Source: Caloranaerobacter sp. TR13 (GTDB lineage Bacteria; Bacillota; Clostridia; Tissierellales; Thermohalobacteraceae). Taken from it: a stretch of DNA of 64,000 bases. The stretch lies in the NCBI RefSeq assembly GCF_001316435.1, contig NZ_JXLL01000003.1:62001-126000 (forward strand), given 5' to 3'. Positions 56,579 to 64,000 of the stretch are shown piece after piece (positions within the stretch are counted from its first letter, which is position 1; each line of letters opens with the position of its first letter). Made by a program: the position numbers and the translations under genes. Under the pieces are notes generated by a model, which made no database searches, was not told the DNA's origin, and worked only from the letters and a program-made list of their open reading frames with translations.

Positions 56579-58471
56579 TTATTTTACTAAAAGAATCGTA
56601 TCACAAATGAATTTTCCAAATACACCGCTATTTTCTTTACCAAAAGCTATAACCTCATCTCCTACAGCAAGTGAACTTATATTAATTTTTGTAGTATCTG
56701 ATTTTATAAACTTTGTTTGTTCAGTAATGTATAATTCTTTATAATCTCCACTATTTTGCTCGATAACAATAAGTCCAATGTCACCATTTATATACGCTAT
56801 ATTACCTACATATTTATCATTTAATTCTTTAACTTCTGCCCTTAAAGAAACAATCTCATTACTTTCAACTTCTACAGTTACATAGTGTCCTAATCTTAAA
56901 TCATAAATGCTTTTCTTGTCTCCTGATATTTCTATAGAAGCATCCTTTGAAACTAAATATGTCTTTTCTTCACCATCTTCATTTACTAAAGTTATTTCTG
57001 GTGTTGATGATATGAAGATAGACCTTATAGTACCCTTATCTTCACTCCTTACTGAAACTGCTTTTATCTCTGTGATTATATCGTATGTAAGGTCAACTTC
57101 TATTTTATCGCCAATTTTTAAATCTACAAAATCTATTTTATTACTATTTCTAGTTACTACAGCTTTATTCGCAATAGGATATTCTAGTATACCTTTTTCA
57201 CTATTTTCAATAACTAAGATAGGTTCCTTATCATATTTTATTTCTTTTAAGACACCATTTATATGTTTATTTTTACTTTCAGCTACTATCTTAACTATTT
57301 TTTTGTTTCTAATTTCTAAATCAACTCTATCTCCTTCTCTAATATGATATAAAAATGCTTCCTTACCATCTAAAGTAATACTAGCTTCATCAGATACAAA
57401 ATATGTAGCATTCTTAATCTCATCATTCAAATTATATTCTACAGTTAATTTTGCTGGTGATATAAAACTTATAAATTTAACAGTACCTTTGATATGTTCT
57501 TCTATACTCTTTCCAGTAATTGATTTTACTTTATTATCTTTTGTTATATTGAGCTTAACTTCTAATCCTGTACTTAAATCTTCTATGCTCACCTTTTCAT
57601 CATCTAATAATATTGAAGTTTCTGGGTCTAATTTATATACACTCTTTTTCTTTGTTTCATCTTCTATTACAATATAAGTCTCATTAGTAGCATTTAATAT
57701 ATCTGCAATAACTCCTGATACTTCTACAGTCTTTTCCGTATTATTATCTGCATTTATTTGATTATCATTATTATTTGCACTAGCATCTTGATTATCTTTA
57801 ATATAATCATAAGCTATTGAAAGTACTTTTGCCATAATTGCACGATTCATAGGTGCTTTTGGGTTAAATTTACCTTCTGAATCTCCTTTTTCATTAATTA
57901 TTCCTTTTTGTATCATCATATCTACGTATGGTGCAATTTGAGGAGGTATTACCTCTGCATCTTTAAAAGGTAATACTATTATTTTTTGGCTGCTTTTCAA
58001 TTCTTCTTCTAACCCCATAGCTCTAGTTAAGTATATACATATTTCATCCTTTGTAGCAGGCTCTTTTGCTTTTCCACTTATATAAAATTCTCTTAAAACT
58101 GATTCAGATATTATGCCTTTATCTAAAGCTACTGCTATTCCATCTTGTGCCCAATTTTCCACATTTAATTCATTTAATAAATCTTTATATTTAGCTTTTA
58201 TTTCATTAATGCTATCTTCATCTGTCTTGAACAATCTTGCAATCATAACCAAAGCCTGCGTTCTTGTTACTTCTGTATAAGGTTTAAATGTAGCATCAGG
58301 ATACCCTGTAATAATCCCTAAATCTTTTACCTTTTTTATGTACTCTAAAGCCCAAAAATCATCAGGAACATCTGTAAATATTTGAGCATATGAAGATGTA
58401 CTACCTAGTAAAATTACTACTACAAAAACTAGAGTAAATAACTTCATAAATCTTGCTTTTTTTAAATTCAT
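56579..58471 (-). CDS. SLH-domain surface protein with five tandem beta modules
   Basis: 630 residues. Signal peptide (FTLVFVVVILLGSTSSYAQI), three SLH domains (about 30-215; DFWALEYIKKVKDLGIITGY, FNPKAPMNRAIMAKVLSIAY), a short Asn-rich linker and then five ~70-residue beta-rich modules to the C-terminus, each with a pattern ending in DLxxGxxVxxxxxxxxxxxI. These resemble the modules of the SLH protein at 53008-54708. Start ATG at 58471 behind AAAGGGG. Likely a wall-anchored structural protein; no catalytic motif is seen. Confidence 0.88.
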   Translation of the reverse strand: MNLKKARFMKLFTLVFVVVILLGSTSSYAQIFTDVPDDFWALEYIKKVKDLGIITGYPDATFKPYTEVTRTQALVMIARLFKTDEDSINEIKAKYKDLLNELNVENWAQDGIAVALDKGIISESVLREFYISGKAKEPATKDEICIYLTRAMGLEEELKSSQKIIVLPFKDAEVIPPQIAPYVDMMIQKGIINEKGDSEGKFNPKAPMNRAIMAKVLSIAYDYIKDNQDASANNNDNQINADNNTEKTVEVSGVIADILNATNETYIVIEDETKKKSVYKLDPETSILLDDEKVSIEDLSTGLEVKLNITKDNKVKSITGKSIEEHIKGTVKFISFISPAKLTVEYNLNDEIKNATYFVSDEASITLDGKEAFLYHIREGDRVDLEIRNKKIVKIVAESKNKHINGVLKEIKYDKEPILVIENSEKGILEYPIANKAVVTRNSNKIDFVDLKIGDKIEVDLTYDIITEIKAVSVRSEDKGTIRSIFISSTPEITLVNEDGEEKTYLVSKDASIEISGDKKSIYDLRLGHYVTVEVESNEIVSLRAEVKELNDKYVGNIAYINGDIGLIVIEQNSGDYKELYITEQTKFIKSDTTKINISSLAVGDEVIAFGKENSGVFGKFICDTILLVK

Positions 58472-58555
58472 AAAACCAACCCCTTTAGTTTTTAGTTACT
58501 AGGTATATTATTCTTTCTTTTACGTGAAATTCCTGCTATAATAGCGTTTTGGGTA

Positions 58556-58583
58556 CAAAAAAGACAGAGTATAGTCTCTGTCT
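58556..58583 (-). terminator. Terminator after the TolC-like pair
   Basis: GACAGAG (58563-58569) and CTCTGTC (58576-58582) arms followed by TTTTTTGTACCC on the minus strand, overlapping the stop codon. Confidence 0.85.
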
Positions 58584-59670
58584 AATCTACCATATTTAAT
58601 AATTCTTGTTTAGCTATATTATAATTATATATTGCTAAATACTTTTGATAAGTCGCATCTAACATTTTCTCTTTTAATTGTAATAGCTCATATTTGCTAA
58701 TAGTGCCACTTTCATATTTTGTATTAGCTATTTTTACATTTTTGCTTATTAAATCAAAATATTTTTCAGCAAGCTCTAACTGATCTTTTAAATTTTGTAA
58801 TTCATTATATTTATTCCTTATATCTACCTCTAAATTTATTTTTGTGTCTTCTAGGTCTACCTTTGCAGATTCCATGTCATATTTCGCTTCGTTATATCTT
58901 GAATCTCCTTCATTATAATATTTACTAGTTAATTCTAAAGTTAATTCTTTGGCTTTAACATTTTGTGATTTTTCATATATAGAAATATTACTTTCTAAAG
59001 CTTTAGATATAGAACTTTCAATATCAAAGTCTTTTAAAACTTCTGCTTTAAGCTCATCATTTATAGCTATTATATTTTCATCAAGTGGTAAATCCAATAG
59101 TTTCTTTAATTCAAGACTTAAGGTTGTAATATTTTGTTCTATCTCTCTTATTTTTATTTCTTTACTATCTATTTCGTATTCAAAATTAAATAAGTCGTTA
59201 TTAGTTATATTCCCTTCAGTAAATTTAGCTTTATTAATCTCATATTTTTCTTGTAAAATAATTAATTTCTGCTTCTCAATATCTAATTCTTTTTGAGTTA
59301 GTAAAATCTCTTGAGTTAATTTATATACATTAAGTTTTAATTCTTTAATATTATTATCTTTATTCATTCTAGCTATTTCTAAATTAGTTTCTGCAATCAA
59401 AGGATTAACTTTTCCAATAATTAAGTTATCTAAAGTCTGTGAAATAGTTCTTCCAGGTCTACCACCTTTTTCTTTTGCCTCGTCTTTAGCTTCTTCTAGT
59501 TCACTCTGCTTAGTTTTTATTTCAAGGTCATCTATTTTTATCTGTTTGCTGTTCATCTTAGCAGTTTCTTGAGCGTCTTGCACTGTAAATATTAAATTAT
59601 CTCCTATAGCATACACTATTGTAATACCAACAAGTAATATACAAATTATAATACTAACTATTCTTTTCAT
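58582..59670 (-). CDS. TolC-family protein, second of pair
   Basis: 362 residues. N-terminal signal/anchor (IVSIIICILLVGITIVYAIG) followed by almost entirely helical, heptad-rich sequence. Two related halves are visible, each with the TolC-type pattern of a long helix pair and a GTISKYELLQLKEKMLDA-like segment (first half: FTEGNITNNDLFNFEYEIDS). TolC proteins form outer-membrane trimers in diderms. In a Firmicute with SLH proteins the role is unclear. ATGA overlap with the upstream paralogue implies coupled translation and a hetero-oligomer or paired function. Confidence 0.8.
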   Translation of the reverse strand: MKRIVSIIICILLVGITIVYAIGDNLIFTVQDAQETAKMNSKQIKIDDLEIKTKQSELEEAKDEAKEKGGRPGRTISQTLDNLIIGKVNPLIAETNLEIARMNKDNNIKELKLNVYKLTQEILLTQKELDIEKQKLIILQEKYEINKAKFTEGNITNNDLFNFEYEIDSKEIKIREIEQNITTLSLELKKLLDLPLDENIIAINDELKAEVLKDFDIESSISKALESNISIYEKSQNVKAKELTLELTSKYYNEGDSRYNEAKYDMESAKVDLEDTKINLEVDIRNKYNELQNLKDQLELAEKYFDLISKNVKIANTKYESGTISKYELLQLKEKMLDATYQKYLAIYNYNIAKQELLNMVD

Positions 59671-60833
59671 CTAACACCCACCTTTCCGTAAGCCGGTCCG
59701 ATACCAGATGCATATTCAAGTTTTAACATCTTAGTATTATAGTTATATTTTATAATTTTTAAACTGTTTTCCATTTCTTTTATTGAAATTTCTAATTCTT
59801 TAATATAAATCTTAGGTATCATACCTTGATAATATTGTGATTTAAGAGCTTTGAGCTTCCTCTTTTGGAGCTGTAGCATTCGCTGTAAATTATTAAGATT
59901 ATTTACTTCCTTTTTTATGTCTATATAAGCAGTTTTTATTTCATTCTCAATCTCATATTTTGCTTTCTCTAGTTTTAGATTTAAATTTTGAATGTCTCTT
60001 ACTACATTTTCGTGATCCTTTCTAGCTTGAGTATATATCTTATGTACATCATTTTTCTCGAGTATACTTTTTTCTAATTCTTTGAGTTCAATTTGCTTTT
60101 CTAGGTTCTTAATCTCGAGTCTTTCATTCAATGCTTTTTCTATATAATATTCAACAGGTTTTAAATCCATATATCTCAAATTTTCTTTAAATATAACTTC
60201 ATCGTAAGTTGTATTTAAAGGCACTCCTATATATGAATTTAAGCTTCTCGTGATATTTTCCAAATCTCTTTTTGCAATAATTAATTCTTTTTCTGCCTTT
60301 TGCAGACTATAATTAACTTCTTCAAGCTCATTTTCTGTTATTAAACCTTGCATATACTTTGTTTTATCTTGATTATACTTTTCTTTAGCTAAATTTAGCT
60401 TTTCTTGTTTTATATTAATATCAAACTTTGCATTGTATAAAGCTAAATACAAATCTCTTAATCCTATTATCAAACTTTTTTCTGTTATAATTTTATTGTC
60501 ATATGAAGATAACCAATAATATTTCATCTGCTTGGGAAAAAAATCTCTTTGCATTATCATAAGCATCTCGTCATATTTGTCTAGCTTCATAAAGAATTTA
60601 GCTAGCTCTTCTTTTAAACCACTAATATCTATATTTTTTGAAGCTATTACTGCCTTGTTATACTGTAATTGTGCTTTTCTTTGTATATAATCTAGTTTCT
60701 TTAATGTTCTGTTATTTTTAATAAGCTCTAACTTCGCTTTTTCAAATGTGATTACATTCTCTTTTTCTGCATTTATATAGAAACCAGATATAATTATTGT
60801 TAACACTATAAGTATAGATAATAGTCTTCTCAC
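59667..60833 (-). CDS. TolC-family protein, first of pair
   Basis: 388 residues with an N-terminal signal (LLSILIVLTIIISGFYINAE) and long helical segments (KYNQDKTKYMQGLITENELE in the first half, LKSQYYQGMIPKIYIKELEI in the second). Same layout as the next gene but diverged. Starts with GTG at 60833 behind AAAGGAGG. No membrane-fusion protein or transporter gene is adjacent, so an efflux role is not supported by neighbours. Lies between the main S-layer-type gene and the SLH/beta-module gene. Confidence 0.8.
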   Translation of the reverse strand: MRRLLSILIVLTIIISGFYINAEKENVITFEKAKLELIKNNRTLKKLDYIQRKAQLQYNKAVIASKNIDISGLKEELAKFFMKLDKYDEMLMIMQRDFFPKQMKYYWLSSYDNKIITEKSLIIGLRDLYLALYNAKFDINIKQEKLNLAKEKYNQDKTKYMQGLITENELEEVNYSLQKAEKELIIAKRDLENITRSLNSYIGVPLNTTYDEVIFKENLRYMDLKPVEYYIEKALNERLEIKNLEKQIELKELEKSILEKNDVHKIYTQARKDHENVVRDIQNLNLKLEKAKYEIENEIKTAYIDIKKEVNNLNNLQRMLQLQKRKLKALKSQYYQGMIPKIYIKELEISIKEMENSLKIIKYNYNTKMLKLEYASGIGPAYGKVGVR

Positions 60834-60913
60834 TGCCCTCCTCCTTTCATTTGCATTTAAAATTTATAACTATATTTTACCATCAAATGTATTTTGAAGC
60901 AATTTAAATAGAT

Positions 60914-60945
60914 ATAAAAAGAGCCAACCTTAAGGTTGGCTCTTT
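60914..60945. terminator. Perfect bidirectional terminator after the S-layer gene
   Basis: AAAGAGCCAACCTT followed at once by its reverse complement (60918-60945), with U-rich flanks. On the minus strand it continues TTTATATC. Strong terminator as expected for a highly expressed surface protein gene. Confidence 0.88.
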
Positions 60946-60962
60946 CTTAACTATATTGAATA

Positions 60963-63947
60963 TTATTCTATAGTTACTTCTTTATCAGCAAATGCATTAA
61001 CTACGTTACCTGCAGCGTCTTTAATGTAGTTTACAGTGTCTTTAGTTGAAACTGTTAACTTACCAGTATAACCAGCATAGTCACCAACTAAAGTAACTGT
61101 CATTGTATCATTATTTACGCTTACAGTGTAATCTGATATAGCTGTTAATGTCTTACCATCTTTATCTACTATTACTAATTCAATCGCTGCTAATTCATTT
61201 GTATTAACTACGATGTTTTCATCGAATGTAATAGTAAATTGATCTGCAGTCGCTGAATCAGCTATAGCACTGAAGCTTGGTGCGTATTTGTCTCCGAATG
61301 ATCCTATTGTGCTAGCTGCCATATACTTACCAGTTTCTGATTGAATCTTATCAGCAACTACATTTAATTGATAGTTTGAAATATCGTCTGCTGGACCACT
61401 TAATGCTACTTCAGCTTTTAAAGTACCAGTAATTGTAGTAGTACCAGCATCATCATCAGTTGTAAATGATATAGCTGCTAATTCTGCAGTATATGTTCCA
61501 TCAGTTACTGTGAATCCGTCAGCTACTACAGTAGTTAATATTCTATCTACTGTAATTTCTATCTTATTCTTGTCTATGAAGTTAACAGCTGTTACTTGTG
61601 GAGCTGCATCAGGTGACCAAGTTACATCTGTTTGGAAAGCAACTATAAAGTTACCTTGAGCATCTGCAACTCTACCAACTCTTAGTACATCATTGCTAAA
61701 GTCAGTACCATCTGGTAATGTTATCTTAACTTTCTTATCGCTTCCGAATAGTTCTACTTTAGCGTCTGTTGGAAGTTCAATGTCTTTGCTTGCTGAAGCA
61801 TCATATAATCTATAGTTGTTCTTATCTAATATTGAACCTTCTCCAGAAGTAGCCATTGACTCACTGAAAGTTACATATACATAGTCGTCTCCACTTGCAT
61901 TGTCAACATATACTGCTGAAGAAACTGTAGGTGGTGTCTTATCAGTCACTGTGAATGACAATGTTACAGCAGTAATTTTGTTTGCTGCTAATGCTTTATC
62001 TGTTATATCTTTAACTTCTATTGTATAGTTACCACCTGATAACTTAGATGATAATGTTAAAGTAGCAACATATTTTTCACTATCATAAGCTATATTACTG
62101 ATAGTTTGGCTAATTTCTTTAGCTTCTGAATCTTTGATTACAAAGTTTGCTGAAGTTGGAGTGTTAACATCCTCTGAGAATGTTACTTCTATAGTATCTT
62201 CAGCTGTAGCTTCTACTTTTTCAACTGTTGGAGCTGTATTGTCAGCTTCAATTGTTGCAACAAGTTTAACATCTTCTGTCATCTTGTTGCCCCAAGCATC
62301 TTCAACAGCTTTATCGTTAGCTGAGTAAAGAACAGTAATCACTACATTACCTTCTGGTAAGATTGGGTCTACTGTATTGTCATCAGTATCTTTAAACTGT
62401 AAAGTATAAACTTTATTATCAGTAGTTGTTACACTGTATGGTTTCCAAGCGCTATAAGTGTGATAGAAATAATCAACAGTTAATGGATTTGTAGTTCCTT
62501 CAATATAAACTGGTCTATCAAACTCAACTTTTACTTCAGTTTGAGTTGCTGATTTTAATGTAACAGTTGGAATTGTTGTATCTTTAGCATATGCTAAAGT
62601 GAAAGTTTTTGTCATTGCCGCAAAGTTAGCAAAATCTTTGTATCCACTAACTTTTACTTCATAGTTTCCTTCTGCTAATGAACTAGCACTTAAAGTAACA
62701 GTTAAAGTTCTTCCATCAGTAGATAATGTTTTTGAAGCAACTCCATATACTCCATTTTCTACTAAAACTTTCGCATTTGTACCATCTTCTTGTACTGGCT
62801 CACTAAATGTAATTTCGAAAGTCTTAGGTCCTGTTAACTTGATTGATTCAGCTACAGGAATTGTAACATCAATTACATTAGATACAGTCATAGTAACATC
62901 ATCTGATAATCCTAAAGCCTTCTTAACAGTCACTTCTATATCAGATTGTTGAGCAACAGCTGTTCCTAATGTTAATGTTACTGACATATTATCATCAGCA
63001 ACAGTTGCTAATGCAACAGTGTTGTCTTTTACACTATAATTATCAGTTTTAGCTGCTTCTGTAGCATCTACAGCTTTGTTGAATTTAACTACAACTTCTT
63101 TTAAGTTTGTAGCAGTTACTGATTCAACTGCTAATTCTGGCTCTTCTACTGTTACAGTAGCAACAGCCTTAATTTCAGTACCTTCTACAGTACCTTCTAC
63201 AGTTACTGTACCTGCAGCGCTTGTATCAACAGCAGCCCAAGTTACAGCAACGTCAGCAGTTGTTCCATCATCATAAGTAGCAGTTACTGTTGCTGGTAAT
63301 TCAACAGCTTCTCCTACTTTTGCAGTAGCTTCAACAGCTGCTAATGAAACTATTTCTTTTGGTAATTGTAAGTTTAATTCAGCAGCTAAAGTTTTGTCTT
63401 TTCCATTTACAGTAGCTTTAAGAGTATTAACTGTTACAGCTGCCATTAATCCTCTTGAAGCAACAGCATTATCTTCTGCTGTTAAACCAGCCATTAAACC
63501 TGCTTGTTCTACTAATTGTGCTCTATTCTCCCAAGCATTCTCATATCCTAAAGCTCTTAATAAGAATGTTTGAAGTTGAGCAACAGTTAATTTTTGATTA
63601 AATCCAAATAAATTATCACCTATACCATTTGTGATCCCTTCTGCTTGCGCCCATGCTATGTATGGAGCGTAGAAAGGATCCTCAACATCTGTAAATGTTG
63701 GTGCAAATGGGAAGTTTTTAGCAACATCTTCTTTTCCCATTAGACGACTTAATAAAACTATCATGTCTTGTCTCTTTAACTCTTTGTCTAACATTAAGTC
63801 GCCACTTGCGTCTCCTGTTAACACACCTAAATCTTTTAATAAGCTTCCAGCTTCAGTATAATCAGGTGTGCTAGGAGCAGCTAAAGCGAAGCTGAATGTT
63901 CCAAGTACTAATGCAAGTACTAGAACTAAAGATAAAACCTTCTTCAT
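60963..63947 (-). CDS. S-layer-type protein with SLH and Ig-like domains
   Basis: 994 residues from the ATG at 63947 behind AGGAGGA. Signal peptide (VLSLVLVLALVLGTFSFALA), N-terminal SLH domains to about residue 190 (LKRQDMIVLLSRLMGKEDVA, GFNQKLTVAQLQTFLLRALG), one Big-type Ig domain (VTATYDDGTTADVAVTWAAV) and then about seven to eight SbsA-Ig/Big-5-like domains with recurring VEVTFSEDVNTPTSANF-type phrases. Ala/Thr/Val-rich composition with very few Cys fits an abundant self-assembling S-layer subunit. Its codon use appears cleaner and its terminator stronger than neighbours, consistent with high expression. Confidence 0.9.
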   Translation of the reverse strand: MKKVLSLVLVLALVLGTFSFALAAPSTPDYTEAGSLLKDLGVLTGDASGDLMLDKELKRQDMIVLLSRLMGKEDVAKNFPFAPTFTDVEDPFYAPYIAWAQAEGITNGIGDNLFGFNQKLTVAQLQTFLLRALGYENAWENRAQLVEQAGLMAGLTAEDNAVASRGLMAAVTVNTLKATVNGKDKTLAAELNLQLPKEIVSLAAVEATAKVGEAVELPATVTATYDDGTTADVAVTWAAVDTSAAGTVTVEGTVEGTEIKAVATVTVEEPELAVESVTATNLKEVVVKFNKAVDATEAAKTDNYSVKDNTVALATVADDNMSVTLTLGTAVAQQSDIEVTVKKALGLSDDVTMTVSNVIDVTIPVAESIKLTGPKTFEITFSEPVQEDGTNAKVLVENGVYGVASKTLSTDGRTLTVTLSASSLAEGNYEVKVSGYKDFANFAAMTKTFTLAYAKDTTIPTVTLKSATQTEVKVEFDRPVYIEGTTNPLTVDYFYHTYSAWKPYSVTTTDNKVYTLQFKDTDDNTVDPILPEGNVVITVLYSANDKAVEDAWGNKMTEDVKLVATIEADNTAPTVEKVEATAEDTIEVTFSEDVNTPTSANFVIKDSEAKEISQTISNIAYDSEKYVATLTLSSKLSGGNYTIEVKDITDKALAANKITAVTLSFTVTDKTPPTVSSAVYVDNASGDDYVYVTFSESMATSGEGSILDKNNYRLYDASASKDIELPTDAKVELFGSDKKVKITLPDGTDFSNDVLRVGRVADAQGNFIVAFQTDVTWSPDAAPQVTAVNFIDKNKIEITVDRILTTVVADGFTVTDGTYTAELAAISFTTDDDAGTTTITGTLKAEVALSGPADDISNYQLNVVADKIQSETGKYMAASTIGSFGDKYAPSFSAIADSATADQFTITFDENIVVNTNELAAIELVIVDKDGKTLTAISDYTVSVNNDTMTVTLVGDYAGYTGKLTVSTKDTVNYIKDAAGNVVNAFADKEVTIE

Positions 63948-64000
63948 TGTCAAAGTCCTCCTCCTTTTTGTATTTTTGATTTTGATATGAAGAAGTTAAA
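63948..64000 (-). other. Leader of the S-layer-type gene (cut by window end)
   Basis: Contains a strong AAGGAGGAGG ribosome site. The promoter must lie beyond the window. A TTG two codons upstream of the ATG is in frame but lies too close to the site. Confidence 0.6.

Overview
The window looks like chromosome of a low-GC, spore-forming, flagellated anaerobe of the Clostridia/Tissierellia type. The evidence is AT-rich coding with frequent TTG/GTG starts and strong GGAGG ribosome sites, sporulation genes (spoIIID, a spoIIQ-like M23 gene, spoIID), a predicted Na+-type F-ATPase, amino-acid fermentation genes (kce/kal, a CoA-transferase, atoE) and S-layer (SLH) proteins. The species cannot be named from this sequence. 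All recognised genes except a ZIP transporter lie on the minus strand, so operons read from high to low coordinates. No rRNA, tRNA, CRISPR array, prophage or insertion sequence was seen.

Layout. 1-4.3 kb: amino-sugar operon murQ - PTS IIA - gntR - PTS IIBC - nagA behind a clear promoter and NagR-like operator. 4.3-8.0 kb: a Crp/Fnr regulator and a pyroglutamate-themed cluster (DUF969, DUF979, pcp, GGCT-like). 8-10 kb: a coiled-coil protein, an AEC transporter and a 59-bp tandem repeat. 10-19.3 kb: flgJ-like, flgG/flhP, flgF/flhO, mbl, spoIIID, spoIIQ-like, spoIID, murA, ywmB. 19.5-27.2 kb: the complete atp operon. 27.4-30.2 kb: atoE with a two-subunit CoA-transferase. 30.4-36.6 kb: wecB, wecA/tagO-like, dCMP deaminase, upp, rpiB, a ywlE-like phosphatase with a coiled-coil insert, and tsaC/sua5. 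36.9-46.1 kb: ZIP, antiporter, prfA, a split chromate transporter, prmC, DUF1385, tdk, rpmE, rho. 46.3-52.9 kb: two glpX copies, fsa, fba, a zinc-ribbon protein, kce/kal and a Spo0F-like receiver. 53-64 kb: a cell-surface region with two SLH proteins built from shared tandem modules, a copper-amine-oxidase-domain protein with an extreme hexapeptide repeat, two TolC-like proteins and a 994-aa S-layer-type protein.

The backbone from the flagellar genes through the atp operon to the Spo0F-like gene follows the gene neighbourhood known in Bacillus subtilis (mbl-spoIIID, spoIIQ, spoIID, ywmB, atp, upp, rpiB, ywlE, ywlC, prmC, prfA, tdk, rpmE, rho, glpX, tal, fba, spo0F), with local insertions and losses.

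The most unusual signal is intergenic. About twenty gaps carry short degenerate arrays of several sequence families, nearly all with a 7-bp period (for example AGTACCC, CTGTTCC, AGTTGCC, ATTCGCT, ACTATCA, ATTTTCA). They are interleaved with a palindrome whose stem bases co-vary between copies. The arrays tend to sit just 3' of stop codons and have entered the atp operon. They resemble in style the heptanucleotide repeats known from some cyanobacteria and are the best candidate here for something undescribed.
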